A DNA stretch of 58,777 nt from an uncultured Porphyromonadaceae bacterium (lineage in GTDB: Bacteria > Bacteroidota > Bacteroidia > Bacteroidales > Muribaculaceae): contig CAMWIM010000007.1 of NCBI GenBank assembly GCA_947174335.1, forward strand, positions 1 to 58,777, given 5' to 3'. The notes beneath the pieces are model-generated. The model made no database searches, was not told the origin of the DNA, and saw nothing but the letters and a program-made list of their open reading frames with translations. Below, piece by piece: positions 42,567 through 53,157 of the stretch (positions are counted from its first letter, which is position 1; each line of letters opens with the position of its first letter). A program made the position numbers and the translations under genes.

Positions 42567-45155
42567 TCAGTTGGTAAATTTCAACTCTTCGCCTTCAACA
42601 TCAATGATGATCGGACGATCTTTGTCAACCTTCTGACCAAGTATATCTTTTGAAAGGCGGTTCAAGACCTGACGGTGGATGACACGTTTAACCGGTCGGG
42701 CTCCAAATTCAGGATCATAACCTTCTTCAGCAAGATATTCAAGAGCTTTAGGCGTAATTTCAAGTTCAATGCCATTTGTAGCAAGCATTTTCTTAACTGA
42801 GTTGAGTTGAAGACCCACAATCTCGTTGATTTCATTCTTGTTAAGCGGAGTAAACATTATAATCTCGTCGATACGGTTGAGGAACTCGGGACGGATTGTC
42901 TGTTTCAGCATTTCAAGAACTTCATCTTTAGTTTTTTCGATTGTTTCAAACTTGTTTTCTTCGGTCATCTTGGCAAAGTTGTCACGGATAACACTTGAAC
43001 CCATGTTTGAGGTCATAATGATGATAGTGTTTTTGAAGTTTACCATACGACCTTTATTGTCGGTCAAACGTCCATCGTCAAGAACCTGAAGCAGGATGTT
43101 GAATACATCGGGGTGTGCTTTCTCGATTTCATCAAACAATACTACTGAATATGGTTTACGACGTACTGCTTCGGTAAGCTGACCACCTTCATCATAACCG
43201 ACGTATCCCGGAGGCGCACCAACCAATCGGCTGACTGCGTGTTTCTCCTGATATTCACTCATATCGATACGGGTCATCATGTTTTCATCGTCAAATAGAT
43301 ATTCGGCAAGTGCTTTTGCAAGCTCAGTCTTACCAACACCGGTTGTACCAAGGAAGATGAAGGAGCCGATCGGACGTCGGGGATCGTTCAAACCTGCACG
43401 TGAACGACGCACTGCATCGGCAATCGCCTGAATTGCTTCGTCCTGACCAACTACACGGTTGTGAAGTTCCTCTTCAAGATGGAGCAGTTTCTCTTTTTCA
43501 GATTGTACCATCTTGTTGACAGGAATACCTGTCCAACGACTGACAACGTCGGCAATATCTTCAGCATCAACTTCTTCTTTGATAAGAGCTTTTTCGCCCT
43601 GCATCATTTTGAGTTGTTCCTGAATTGTTTTGTTTTCTTCTTCCTTGCTGCGGATTAAAGAATAGCGGATTTCAGCTACTTTGGCATAATCGCCTTCGCG
43701 CTCGGCACGTTCAGCATCAAAGTTGAGCTGTTCGATGTCGATTTTATTCTGCTGAATTTTGTTGATAAGTTCTTTCTCGGCTTTCCATTTTGCAGTGTAT
43801 CCGCTTTCTTCATCGCGAAGGTCCGAGATTTGACGTTCAATTTCTTTTACACGTTCTTCATCGCCTTCACGTTTTATTGCTTCGCGTTCAATCTCTTTCT
43901 GGGCAATCATACGGCTGATTTCATCAAGAGCTTGAGGTACAGAGTCAATTTCAAGACGGAGCTTTGATGCGGCTTCATCAACAAGGTCAATTGCTTTATC
44001 AGGAAGGAATCGATCTGTGATATATCGTTCTGAAAGTTGAACGGCTGCAACAATCGCTTCATCACGAATACGCACCTTGTGGTGGTTTTCATAACGTTCT
44101 TTCAAACCACGAAGAATTGCAATTGCACTCATTTCGTCAGGCTCGTTTACCATTACTTTTTGGAAACGACGTTCAAGTGCTTTATCCTTTTCAAAATACT
44201 TTTGATATTCATCAAGTGTGGTTGCACCGATACTGCGAAGTTCGCCACGTGCGAGCGCAGGTTTCAGGATGTTGGCTGCATCCATTGCACCTTCACCTTT
44301 ACCGGCTCCGACAAGCGTGTGAATCTCATCGATGAAAAGAATAATCTCACCATCGCTCTGAGTGACTTCGTTAACGATAGCCTTCAAACGTTCCTCAAAT
44401 TCACCTTTATATTTTGCACCTGCAACAAGTGCACCCATATCAAGCGAAAAGATTTGTTTGGTACGGAGGTTCTCGGGAACATCACCGCGAACAATACGTT
44501 GGGCAAGACCTTCGGCTATAGCGGTTTTACCGGTACCCGGTTCACCTATGAGCATAGGATTGTTTTTAGTTCGACGGCTAAGAATTTGCAAGACGCGGCG
44601 AATCTCATCATCTCGACCGATAACAGGGTCGAGTTTTCCGGAACGTGCGCGCTCGTTAAGATTGATTGCGTATTTACTGAGGGCGTTATACGATTCTTCA
44701 GCACTTTGGTCTGTAGCTTTTTTGCCTTTACGGAGCTCTTCGATTGCGCTCTGAAGTTCTTTCTCGCTTAAACCAACATCTTTAAGAATTGTTGAGGCAG
44801 GGGAGTTTATGGCAAAAATAGCTAAAAGCATTGCTTCGAGAGTGACATATTCATCACCCTGTTTCTTGGCAATGTCAAGTGCTTTTTGTAAAACGTCATT
44901 TGATGTGCGGCTTAGATAAGGTTCGCCACCGCTAACTTTTGGAAGGGTTTCAATCTCGCGGTCAACTGCTTTTTCAGCGAGGGGTAGGTTTGCTCCTACC
45001 TTTTGGAAAATGAATTTTACGAGTGATTCACCTTCTGAAAAAATAGCCTTAAGCAAATGAACCGGCTCAATTGATTGCTGACCTGCCGAGCTTGTCAGCT
45101 CAATAGCCTTCTGAACCGCTTCCTGCGACTTGATTGTAAAACTATTGAAATTCAT
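42567..45155 (-). CDS. clpB: ATP-dependent disaggregase ClpB
   Basis: 862 aa. N-terminal Clp_N repeat domain (1-145), AAA+ 1 with Walker [10 protein letters not shown] (about residue 206), a long middle coiled-coil domain (about 400-525, rich in Glu/Lys), AAA+ 2 with Walker [10 protein letters not shown] (about residue 602) and ARPVKR near the C-terminus. The middle domain separates it from ClpA/ClpC and there is no ClpP-binding loop, so it acts with DnaK to rescue aggregates and does not feed a protease. I see no CIRCE element or clear promoter upstream. Confidence 0.97.
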   Translation of the reverse strand: MNFNSFTIKSQEAVQKAIELTSSAGQQSIEPVHLLKAIFSEGESLVKFIFQKVGANLPLAEKAVDREIETLPKVSGGEPYLSRTSNDVLQKALDIAKKQGDEYVTLEAMLLAIFAINSPASTILKDVGLSEKELQSAIEELRKGKKATDQSAEESYNALSKYAINLNERARSGKLDPVIGRDDEIRRVLQILSRRTKNNPMLIGEPGTGKTAIAEGLAQRIVRGDVPENLRTKQIFSLDMGALVAGAKYKGEFEERLKAIVNEVTQSDGEIILFIDEIHTLVGAGKGEGAMDAANILKPALARGELRSIGATTLDEYQKYFEKDKALERRFQKVMVNEPDEMSAIAILRGLKERYENHHKVRIRDEAIVAAVQLSERYITDRFLPDKAIDLVDEAASKLRLEIDSVPQALDEISRMIAQKEIEREAIKREGDEERVKEIERQISDLRDEESGYTAKWKAEKELINKIQQNKIDIEQLNFDAERAEREGDYAKVAEIRYSLIRSKEEENKTIQEQLKMMQGEKALIKEEVDAEDIADVVSRWTGIPVNKMVQSEKEKLLHLEEELHNRVVGQDEAIQAIADAVRRSRAGLNDPRRPIGSFIFLGTTGVGKTELAKALAEYLFDDENMMTRIDMSEYQEKHAVSRLVGAPPGYVGYDEGGQLTEAVRRKPYSVVLFDEIEKAHPDVFNILLQVLDDGRLTDNKGRMVNFKNTIIIMTSNMGSSVIRDNFAKMTEENKFETIEKTKDEVLEMLKQTIRPEFLNRIDEIIMFTPLNKNEINEIVGLQLNSVKKMLATNGIELEITPKALEYLAEEGYDPEFGARPVKRVIHRQVLNRLSKDILGQKVDKDRPIIIDVEGEELKFTN

Positions 45156-45316
45156 ACTTGAATATTATAAAGTGATTATTTTTAAATTAAATTCTTTTTT
45201 GGTAGTTTCTATAAAAGTTTAACAAAAATTGTGCCGGAATGTTTATGATTATATTTAAAATATTATAAAATATGAATGAAGGCTTATTTTGGCTAAATTT
45301 TATTGTGTAATATAGA

Positions 45317-45348
45317 TTTGTGGTAATGAAAAAAAGTATGTAACTTTG
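45317..45348 (+). promoter_or_regulatory. Promoter of the TonB-dependent receptor operon (TTTG, 20 bp, TAACTTTG)
   Basis: TTTG at 45317-45320, a 20-bp spacer, and TAACTTTG at 45341-45348, a full consensus match. The leader of about 55 nt is AT-rich with no obvious riboswitch. The rest of the 256-bp gap to clpB holds nothing that I recognise. Confidence 0.8.
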
Positions 45349-45411
45349 CTAATATTTTTTAAACATCAATTCAACTATTAATTAATATTTAATCTTTCAA
45401 ACCAATCACTT

Positions 45412-48135
45412 ATGATGAAGAGAACGATTCTCTTTGCCTGTTCACTATGGTTGTCAATAATCGCTATGATTGCGGCTGACAACAAATGTTCAGGTATTGT
45501 GGTCGATGAAGCTAATGAACCGCTCATCGGCGCTACAGTCTCTGTTCCGGGTACTTCAATTGGCGTACCGACTGACATTGACGGTCATTTCACAATCCAA
45601 GTTCCGGCCGGTAAGAAAATCCGTGTCTATTACATCGGTTATAAGTCAGTTGACCTGACTCCTAAAGCCGATTTAGGTACAATTGTTCTTCAGCCCGATC
45701 AGAAAATGCTTAAGGACGTGGTTGTAACCCAGTCTGTTGCAAAAACTCGTGTGACTCCGGTCGCTATCAGCAACATCTCGGCTCAAACTATCGACCTGAA
45801 ACTTGGTAATCAGGAGCTCCCTGAAGTATTAAAAACCACTCCCGGTGTTTGGACAACCCGCAATGGTGGTGGTTTCGGTGATGCTAAAACCAATATGCGT
45901 GGTTTCAAGAGCGAAAACGTTGCAGTGATGGTAAACGGTATTCCCATCAACGATATGGAATGGGGTGGCGTTTACTGGAGTAACTGGGCCGGTCTTGGTG
46001 ATGTAGCTTCAAGTATCCAGACTCAGCGCGGTCTCGGCGCAACTATCGTCTCTACTCCCTCAATCGGTGGTACCATCAACATCACTACCCGAACTACTGA
46101 CGTTGAACGCGGTGGTTCAGTTTGGTATGGAATGGGTAATGATGCGATGAACAACTTCGGTCTTAAAGTTTCGACCGGTTTGATGAAAAACGGCTGGGCT
46201 GTAACACTTCTCGGATCTCGTAAATGGGGTGACGGTTACATTCAGGGAACTCCCTTCAACAGCTATAACTACTTTGTAAACGTTTCTAAACGCATTAACG
46301 ACAGCCACCAAATTTCTCTTACTGCATTTGGAGCTCCTCAAACTCACTACCAGCGTAGTTCTCAGAACGGTCTTTCAATTGAAGGCTATCAAGAGGTTAA
46401 AAACTACATGAACGGTGAGAGCATGTATAAGTATAACCCGACTTTCGGTTATGACAAGAACGGGCAGATGCGTAACTCAAGCTACAACTACTATCATAAA
46501 CCTCAGATTTCACTTTCTCACATCTGGCAGATAAGTGAAATAAATTCACTGTCAACCTCTATTTACGCTTCATTTGCAAATGGTGGTGGTTATTCAGGTC
46601 AAGGTAGTGGCCTTGGTAAGTATACATACTCAACTTGGTATGGTGCAACTAACGGTCAGATCAATACAACTTTCCGTTGCCCCGACGGTACATTTGACTA
46701 TGCTGCAATTCAAGAACTCAATGCTAATAGCTTGACAGGTTCTGAACTTGTAATGAGCCAGTCGACAAACTCTCATACCTGGGTTGGTCTCGTTTCATCT
46801 TATAAACACGAAATTAATCAATCAAACGGAAACCGCCTTAACCTTACCGGTGGTCTTGATGTTCGTTATTATGTAGGTTTCCACAAGAACGTAATTAATG
46901 ACCTTTATGATGGAGAATACTTCATTGACTATTCATCTCGTAGAAGTGTTAAAGCTTCACTTAACAGTGCAGCCGCTGATCCCGCATGGGCATATGAAAA
47001 ACTTGGTGTAGGTGACGTTGTTTATCGTAACTACAACGGTTATACTGCTCAAGAAGGTATCTACGCTCAGGGTGAATACACAATGCTTGATAACCGTCTC
47101 AACCTCGTTGTTTCAGGTGCGGTAAACAATAATACCTACTGGCGTCGTGACTTCTTCTACTATGACAAAGAACACGAACGTTCAGAAACAACAAACTTTG
47201 TTGGTGGAACAATCAAAGGTGGTGCAAACTACAACTTTGACAAACACAACAACGTATTCTTCAATCTCGGTTATATCAGCCGTGCTCCTTTCTTTTCGGG
47301 TGGTGTATTCTTGAACTCAACTACTTCTAATATAATTAACGAAAACGCAGTAAACGAAAAAGTTTATTCATTTGAAGTTGGTTATGGTTTCACTTCAAAA
47401 CCTTTTGCACTCACATTTAATGGATACTATACTCGTTGGATGGATAAAACTACAACCCGTGGTGGTACAGTTGACAAAGGTGAACACGAGGGAGACCGTT
47501 ATTATATGAATATGGAAGGTGTTGACGCTCTTCACATGGGTCTTGAACTTAACCTTAATTGGGTTCCCGCTCGTTGGGTAAGCATTGACGGTATGGTTTC
47601 GGTAGGTGACTGGAAATGGGATTCTAATGCCAGCGGTTACTTCTATAACCAACTCGGTCAACCTCTTGCCGATATTAATGGTAATGTAGCATCTGGTATT
47701 ATGGCTCCTGATCACCTCCACGCAACTATCAATCAGAAAGGTATCAAAGTTGGTGGTTCAGCCCAGACTACAGCTTCAATCTCAGCAAACTTTATTCCTT
47801 TCAAAGGCTTCCGCATCGGTGCGGACTGGGTCGTTAACTCAAACAACTACTCAGATTATCAAATTAGTGCAAGTTCATTGGGCGGTGGTGATGTAAATGT
47901 CGCTAAACCTTGGAGAATTCCCTGGGGACAGCAGGTAGACCTCAACGCAAGCTATCGCTTCAAAATTGGTGGCGTAAACGCTACACTTTATGGTAACGTT
48001 TATAACTTGTTCAATAACTATTATGTTGTTGATGCTTATACCTCAACAAGTACACCCGGTACATGGCAGAATGCTTACCGCGTATTCTATTCATTTGGCC
48101 GTACTTACAGCCTCAGACTCAAAATTAACTTCTAA
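45412..48135 (+). CDS. TonB-dependent receptor with carboxypeptidase-like N-terminal domain
   Basis: 907 aa. Signal peptide (1-22, FACSLWLSIIAMIAA), a carboxypeptidase-regulatory-like domain (about 25-100: SGIVVDEANEPLIGATVSVP, TDIDGHFTIQVP, YIGYKS), a plug domain (about 125-235: VLKTTPGVWTTRNGG, NMRGF, VMVNGIPIND), and a C-terminal beta-barrel ending in aromatic LRLKINF. It imports a ligand across the outer membrane using TonB energy. Two ATG codons adjoin at the start; either could be used. It is followed 17 bp later by a lipoprotein that is not a SusD homologue, so it is not a classical SusCD glycan pair; the ligand is unknown. Confidence 0.93.
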   Translation: MMKRTILFACSLWLSIIAMIAADNKCSGIVVDEANEPLIGATVSVPGTSIGVPTDIDGHFTIQVPAGKKIRVYYIGYKSVDLTPKADLGTIVLQPDQKMLKDVVVTQSVAKTRVTPVAISNISAQTIDLKLGNQELPEVLKTTPGVWTTRNGGGFGDAKTNMRGFKSENVAVMVNGIPINDMEWGGVYWSNWAGLGDVASSIQTQRGLGATIVSTPSIGGTINITTRTTDVERGGSVWYGMGNDAMNNFGLKVSTGLMKNGWAVTLLGSRKWGDGYIQGTPFNSYNYFVNVSKRINDSHQISLTAFGAPQTHYQRSSQNGLSIEGYQEVKNYMNGESMYKYNPTFGYDKNGQMRNSSYNYYHKPQISLSHIWQISEINSLSTSIYASFANGGGYSGQGSGLGKYTYSTWYGATNGQINTTFRCPDGTFDYAAIQELNANSLTGSELVMSQSTNSHTWVGLVSSYKHEINQSNGNRLNLTGGLDVRYYVGFHKNVINDLYDGEYFIDYSSRRSVKASLNSAAADPAWAYEKLGVGDVVYRNYNGYTAQEGIYAQGEYTMLDNRLNLVVSGAVNNNTYWRRDFFYYDKEHERSETTNFVGGTIKGGANYNFDKHNNVFFNLGYISRAPFFSGGVFLNSTTSNIINENAVNEKVYSFEVGYGFTSKPFALTFNGYYTRWMDKTTTRGGTVDKGEHEGDRYYMNMEGVDALHMGLELNLNWVPARWVSIDGMVSVGDWKWDSNASGYFYNQLGQPLADINGNVASGIMAPDHLHATINQKGIKVGGSAQTTASISANFIPFKGFRIGADWVVNSNNYSDYQISASSLGGGDVNVAKPWRIPWGQQVDLNASYRFKIGGVNATLYGNVYNLFNNYYVVDAYTSTSTPGTWQNAYRVFYSFGRTYSLRLKINF

Positions 48136-48152
48136 TCGCTCTCTCAAAGACT

Positions 48153-50252
48153 ATGAATAATAAAATAAATCATTTTGTCATTCTCTTGGCATGTTCAGCT
48201 GCCTTGACTGCCTGTAATGAGAATTCTTGGAACGATAAGTTGGACGGTTTTGAAAGTGATGTAAAAACTGAATTTACCACAACTCGTTCCTATACTCTTA
48301 CAGACGACGACTATACAACAATCTCAAAGGAGTTGCTTAAAAGTGCTGAAACAAAAGAAGATACAATTGCTGCCAGAGCGATAGCATCTAACAAATATTT
48401 TGACAAGAACAGCGCGTATCCCGCACCCGTAGCTGTTCCTGTTCTCTTCAGCCCGGTGTCTAATCCTTATAATATGGCATCAAACGGTTCAACCCTTGAT
48501 GTAACTTATCAGGAAGCATCTTCAGTTCCCGAAGAGATTGCTCAGCTCGGTGATGCTCTTAAATATACACTCACAAGTGCTGATTATCAGACCGTATGGG
48601 AAAGTGATGATAACTTCATTTCAGGCTTTGCTCCTTCAAAACCCGCTACATCATCTCTCCCTTCTATCCTTAAAACGGGTCTTCCCGATGCTGTTTCCGG
48701 TAACTATGCAGTTGTAACTTACAATGAAGCTGCTACTAATCCGGTTTTCGGAACTCCTGCCGAAGCTGAACCTTTTGAACTTTCATCAGTTATCGGTACT
48801 GCTGCTGTTGGCGATGATATCAAGATCGCAGGTATCGTAACAGGTATCTGTACTCGCGGATATATAGTTACTGACGCTTCAGGCTCAATGCTTGTTTATG
48901 TAGCATCAGGTTTTGATATGGGTGCATATTCAATTGGTCTTCAAGTTGAAGTATCAGGTGCTGTAGGCGCATATAATGGAGGTCTTCAGCTTATTATTGC
49001 AAATGAATCAAAGGCTGAGGTCCAGGAATATACCTATCCCACTGCAGTCGCTCTTACCAAAGATAACACTGCAGCACTCGGTGATGAATTTAATGGAGGT
49101 AGCAAGTCTGGAATTATTGCTAAATACGTTACTTTAAAAGGTATAAATAAAAAATCGGGCACATTTAATAATATCTATATTGATGGTTTGGATGGTTATG
49201 ATATTAGCCTTTACCAAGCTCCTTCTTATATTACGAGCCAGCTCGAAGATAATGCTGAAGTAACAGTTACAGGTTATCTTTCAAGTCGCTCAGGTTCAAA
49301 AGCACCGTATCACCTTAATGTTCTCGTAACAGAGTTTAATGGTGTTAAAGTTCCCGCCGCTGCGGCTGCCACTTCTGTTCTTTCTCGTGCTGCAGTTGCC
49401 GAAGTCCCCACTGAAGTGAAAAACGCAGTTTACTCATTCAACGGTTCTAAATGGGAAGTTGCGGAAGGTGTTGTTATTCTTAACCCTGCAGATTATGTGG
49501 CAATGGGTATGACTAACAACAAGCTCAACGATGCTGACATTTATCTTCCTATGTATCTCAAGAGTCAGTTCCCTTATGCACTTGACGGAGATATGAAATA
49601 TGTAATGTATAATGGCAACAAAGTTGATCTCTTTGTTTTTGCCTCTGGTGCTTGGACTCTTAACAATAACGGTCTTGAAACAGTAACAGGTCGTTACACT
49701 AAGAAAGATGGCGTATGGTCATTTACCAAATATATCGGTAAAGCGGTTTACACTGCATTCAATGAAGAAGAAATCATCCTTAACCGTAGCTATCTTTTTG
49801 CAAGTGGTAATGTATGTGCAAATGCAGTTGACAGGAATAATTCTTATGGTTATCTTCTTACAACTCAAATCTCAGTTTCAGGAGATCAGGTTGTAATGTC
49901 AAACGATGCTAATGCGTTTACTTTTGCAACTACAGCTTCGGTTGATGGAGTTGACTACACAGCTCCGGAAGGTTATTTCTTCATTATTGATTCTAACAAC
50001 CGTTTCGTTTATCGTAGTGGTACTTATGGTTCATTTAATGTTTCAAATAAACCGACTGTTGAAGGAGGAAAAGTTAATGCAGGCTACTTGTGGACTGCTA
50101 AACCGGCAGATGACGGCAAATGGATTATAAATTGTGATCTTGGCGATGGAAATACTCGCAATGTTTACTTCTCAAGCAAGTATAACAACTTTGCAGTTTA
50201 TGCTGACGCTACCGCTTCTGATGTACTCCCAGAACTCTATATTCTTGAATAA
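48153..50252 (+). CDS. Large lipoprotein with an OB-fold-like segment, partner of the TonB-dependent receptor
   Basis: 699 aa. Signal peptide with lipobox AALTAC (Cys near 21). Middle part (about 200-295): IGTAAVGDDIKIAGIVTGIC, RGYIVTDASGSMLVYV, LQVEVSGAVGAYNGGLQL, which looks like the OB-fold-like domain of DUF5689/DUF6359 proteins; a second similar segment may follow (about 300-390, KYVTLKGINKKSGTFNNIYI and VTVTGYLSSRSGS). N-terminal (30-150) and C-terminal (430-699) parts are beta-rich and unassigned. It probably sits on the cell surface and works with the receptor. No enzymatic motif was found. Confidence 0.75.
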   Translation: MNNKINHFVILLACSAALTACNENSWNDKLDGFESDVKTEFTTTRSYTLTDDDYTTISKELLKSAETKEDTIAARAIASNKYFDKNSAYPAPVAVPVLFSPVSNPYNMASNGSTLDVTYQEASSVPEEIAQLGDALKYTLTSADYQTVWESDDNFISGFAPSKPATSSLPSILKTGLPDAVSGNYAVVTYNEAATNPVFGTPAEAEPFELSSVIGTAAVGDDIKIAGIVTGICTRGYIVTDASGSMLVYVASGFDMGAYSIGLQVEVSGAVGAYNGGLQLIIANESKAEVQEYTYPTAVALTKDNTAALGDEFNGGSKSGIIAKYVTLKGINKKSGTFNNIYIDGLDGYDISLYQAPSYITSQLEDNAEVTVTGYLSSRSGSKAPYHLNVLVTEFNGVKVPAAAAATSVLSRAAVAEVPTEVKNAVYSFNGSKWEVAEGVVILNPADYVAMGMTNNKLNDADIYLPMYLKSQFPYALDGDMKYVMYNGNKVDLFVFASGAWTLNNNGLETVTGRYTKKDGVWSFTKYIGKAVYTAFNEEEIILNRSYLFASGNVCANAVDRNNSYGYLLTTQISVSGDQVVMSNDANAFTFATTASVDGVDYTAPEGYFFIIDSNNRFVYRSGTYGSFNVSNKPTVEGGKVNAGYLWTAKPADDGKWIINCDLGDGNTRNVYFSSKYNNFAVYADATASDVLPELYILE

Positions 50253-50273
50253 TAGATAATTTAATTCTATAAT

Positions 50274-50310
50274 AAAACCGCTTGCTTCGGAATAAGGCAA
50301 GCGGTTTTTT
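50274..50310. terminator. Bidirectional terminator between the receptor operon and the MFS gene
   Basis: Perfect 12-bp stem AAAACCGCTTGC/GCAAGCGGTTTT (50274-50285 with 50297-50308) with T-runs on the plus side and, through the AAAA arm, on the minus side. The T-run on plus reaches the stop codon of the convergent MFS gene (50309-50311). Confidence 0.92.
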
Positions 50311-51502
50311 AATTTTCATTTAATTTACGTTTTTCAAAGAACTTTCCGGTAAAGAAAATAAAGAGTAACATTCCTATTCCTTGAAAAATTGCTACGGTTT
50401 TAAATGCCGCTCCAAATCCGATGGCTTCAGCAATAAATCCACCAATAAGGATTCCGAATCCCATTCCGAGATCCCAAGAAATAAGAATTGATGAATTTGC
50501 TGTTCCTCGCTGATCGTGACGCGCAATTTTTATAAACATATTCAAAAATGCCGGGTACATTCTTCCGTTTCCCAAGCCAACAAGGATGGCAGATAAATAA
50601 AATGCCCATGGGTGTCGTATAAATCCGAAGAGTGTAAATCCGATAAACGACAATAAAACTCCAATCAAAGCATTTGAAGTGAGTTTACCTGCTCTCAAAC
50701 TTTTTGCTCCTTGTAATCTTGAAATAATCAGTCCTGCAGAAAGTAATGCAAAAAATACACCTGTACCGTCAGTTATATTCAACTCTTTTTGTCCATAAAG
50801 TGCGACATAATTACTCATTACGCCCCAACATGCTCCAAAGAAGCAGATGTTTACTGCCAATAACCATGCGCGACCAAGAAAGAAATGATCTAAACTAATC
50901 TTTTTCTTACCTTCGACAGGGACACGATGAGGAAGTTTTATGGTTGTAGAACATAAAAAGCCGGCAAATGACAATATTAATGAAAGCCAGAATAACAGGC
51001 TGAAATTATTTGTAGCATGATACAGGTAAATTCCAACCGATGGTGCTATTGCCATTGCAATGTTATTGCTCAGTCCGTAAAATCCGATACCTTCATTTCG
51101 ACGGGAAGTCGGTAAAACGTCAATAGCTACTGTACTGTTTGCAACTGTCGTTGCTCCGAAAGGAATGCCATGAAATGTTCTGACAATGGCGAACATCAGT
51201 AGAGTGGTTGCACCAAGATAACCAGTAAAACAGATGAAAAACAGTGTAAAACAAGCTATTAAAACAGTTTTGCGGTCAAACGTATCAACAACAAAACCAC
51301 TAAATGGACGAACGAGTAGTGTCGCAATTACATACCCAGATAATACGATACCAATCAAGTCTTTGTCAGCTTCAAATTTTTGGTCGAGATATATCGGAAG
51401 TAGTGGAGTTAAAAGATAAAATGCCGAAAATAACAGGAAATTGCATGTCATCACCTTGATATATTCTTTATTCCAAAGTTTGTCAACTTTATTACCTGTC
51501 AT
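50309..51502 (-). CDS. Major facilitator superfamily transporter
   Basis: 397 aa from ATG at 51502; a TTG three codons upstream is not preferred. About 12 membrane helices; MFS landmarks LSGYVIATLLVRPFSGFVVD (helix 2-3 region with the Arg and Asp of motif A, altered), FDRKTVL, and a central basic loop. Resembles drug or metabolite exporters of the YfcJ/NarK-unlike arabinose-efflux type; substrate unknown. Single gene. Confidence 0.88.
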   Translation of the reverse strand: MTGNKVDKLWNKEYIKVMTCNFLLFSAFYLLTPLLPIYLDQKFEADKDLIGIVLSGYVIATLLVRPFSGFVVDTFDRKTVLIACFTLFFICFTGYLGATTLLMFAIVRTFHGIPFGATTVANSTVAIDVLPTSRRNEGIGFYGLSNNIAMAIAPSVGIYLYHATNNFSLLFWLSLILSFAGFLCSTTIKLPHRVPVEGKKKISLDHFFLGRAWLLAVNICFFGACWGVMSNYVALYGQKELNITDGTGVFFALLSAGLIISRLQGAKSLRAGKLTSNALIGVLLSFIGFTLFGFIRHPWAFYLSAILVGLGNGRMYPAFLNMFIKIARHDQRGTANSSILISWDLGMGFGILIGGFIAEAIGFGAAFKTVAIFQGIGMLLFIFFTGKFFEKRKLNEN

Positions 51503-51654
51503 ATTTATCAATTATTGAATTTTGTTGCAAAATTATTAAAAATAGGGTATTGATACAATAAAACGTAATATTGTATTATATGTTTTAATATTTTTATAAT
51601 ATGATTCTGAATAAATTTATGTGGTATTTACATTAAAATTAAAAGGGAAATGAG

Positions 51655-51662
51655 TAATTTTG
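51655..51662 (+). promoter_or_regulatory. -7 element (TAATTTTG) of the second NSS gene
   Basis: TAATTTTG 28 bases before the ATG at 51691. No clear -33. Confidence 0.6.
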
Positions 51663-51690
51663 CATTTGATTTTTAATAAAACGAAAGAAA

Positions 51691-53070
51691 ATGCAAGAAA
51701 AAGCAACCTTTGGCTCTAAAATAGGATTGATTGCTGCAACAGTTGGCTCGGCAGTCGGACTCGGTAATGTATGGCGATTTCCCGCCGAAACTCAGGCTCA
51801 CGGTGGAGCCGCCTTTTTGATAGTATATATATTATGTGTCCTTTTGCTCGGAATTCCGGTCATGCTTGGCGAGTTTTCACTCGGTCGCGGAATGAAAAGC
51901 GATGCAGTGGGTGTCTATAAAAAGATAGCTCCCGGTAAAGCATGGTGGATTGCCGGCGCAATTTCAGTTACAGCATCCTATCTGATTTTAAGTTTCTATA
52001 TGGTTGTTTCGGGGTGGACTCTCGAATATTTCGTACAGTCTGTAACCGGAAATTTGTTTGCTGATTCATCATTGACACAAGGTCTCACCGGCATTGAGGC
52101 TCAAGATATGAAATATACTCAGAAAATGCAAGAGTATATTGCTTCTGACAACGCACCACTGATCTTTACATACATTATGATTTTGATAAATCTTGCCGTA
52201 ATTTTGATGGGAGTGAAAAAGGGAATCGAACGATTGTCAAATGTATTGATGCCGATATTATTTGTTGTTTTGGTTATCTTCTGCTTTTATGCGTTCACAA
52301 TGCCAAAATTTGGTGAGGGAATATCATTTTTCTTGAATCCCGATTTCTCAAAAATCAACATGTCGGTAGTTGTCAATGCCCTTGGCCAAGCATTTTTCTC
52401 GTTGAGTTTGGGAATGGGTATTCTAATAACATACTCATCATATTTCCCAAGTTCTACAAAACTTGTAAAAACTTCTTTTACAGTCTCTTTGCTTGATATG
52501 CTTGTAGCAATACTTATTGGTGTGATGATATTCCCGGCAGTGATGTCGTTTGGTCTTGAAGATCATAATTTTGCCGGTGCCTCTCTCGTTTTTGTGACTC
52601 TGCCTGAAGTATTTGCTCAAATGCCGGGAAGTCAGGTCTGGTCTATTTTATTTTTCTTGCTTCTATTTGTCGCAGCATTGACTTCTACAATCTCGCTTGC
52701 CGAGGTTATGGTTGCTTTCCTTTGTGACAGATTCGGGTTGAAACGTCAATCTTCATGTCTGATTGTAGTTTTACCACTTTTTGTGTTAAGTTCTCTATGT
52801 TCATTAAGCCAGGGATCATTAAGCAGTTTCACGATATTTGGTAAAACTATCTTTGATTTTCTTGATACGTTTGCTACAAATCTTTTGTTGCCGTTAGGTG
52901 CTATAATTATGTGTATCTATCTCGGCTGGTTTGCGCCTAAAGACTATTTAAAGCGTGAATTGACAAATAATTATTCATTCCGTTCGGTGATGACTCCGAT
53001 TGTCAGCTTTATAATAAAATGGTGTGCGCCGTTGCTGATCGGTGTCGTTATGGTTTCGCAGTTTATTTAA
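51691..53070 (+). CDS. Neurotransmitter:sodium symporter (NSS) family transporter, second copy
   Basis: 459 aa, LeuT fold. Helix 1 signature IGLIAATVGSAVGLGNVWRF, then GGAAFLIVYILCVLLLGIPV, and GQAFFSLSLGMGILITYSSY near the middle. It imports an unknown amino-acid-like solute with Na+. It aligns over its whole length with the NSS protein at 40510-41859, but differs in the loop after helix 3, where an insertion of about 15 residues (TGIEAQDMKYTQKMQEY) is present. Single gene upstream of mutL. Confidence 0.93.
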   Translation: MQEKATFGSKIGLIAATVGSAVGLGNVWRFPAETQAHGGAAFLIVYILCVLLLGIPVMLGEFSLGRGMKSDAVGVYKKIAPGKAWWIAGAISVTASYLILSFYMVVSGWTLEYFVQSVTGNLFADSSLTQGLTGIEAQDMKYTQKMQEYIASDNAPLIFTYIMILINLAVILMGVKKGIERLSNVLMPILFVVLVIFCFYAFTMPKFGEGISFFLNPDFSKINMSVVVNALGQAFFSLSLGMGILITYSSYFPSSTKLVKTSFTVSLLDMLVAILIGVMIFPAVMSFGLEDHNFAGASLVFVTLPEVFAQMPGSQVWSILFFLLLFVAALTSTISLAEVMVAFLCDRFGLKRQSSCLIVVLPLFVLSSLCSLSQGSLSSFTIFGKTIFDFLDTFATNLLLPLGAIIMCIYLGWFAPKDYLKRELTNNYSFRSVMTPIVSFIIKWCAPLLIGVVMVSQFI

Positions 53071-53119
53071 TTGTCGATATTTCGTATAAAATATAGGTTC
53101 AATGTTTGAAAAATTTTGC

Positions 53120-53127
53120 TATCTTTG
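53120..53127 (+). promoter_or_regulatory. -7 element (TATCTTTG) of mutL
   Basis: TATCTTTG 30 bases before the mutL ATG. No good -33. Confidence 0.6.
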
Positions 53128-53157
53128 CACTGATACAGAATTTGTCTGACATAGTTT

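Noticed and set aside
44037-44771. 244-codon open frame on the plus strand inside clpB
   Set aside because: It lies wholly antisense to the well-conserved clpB frame, shows no family resemblance, is rich in Cys and Phe as expected of an antisense shadow, and has no promoter element.
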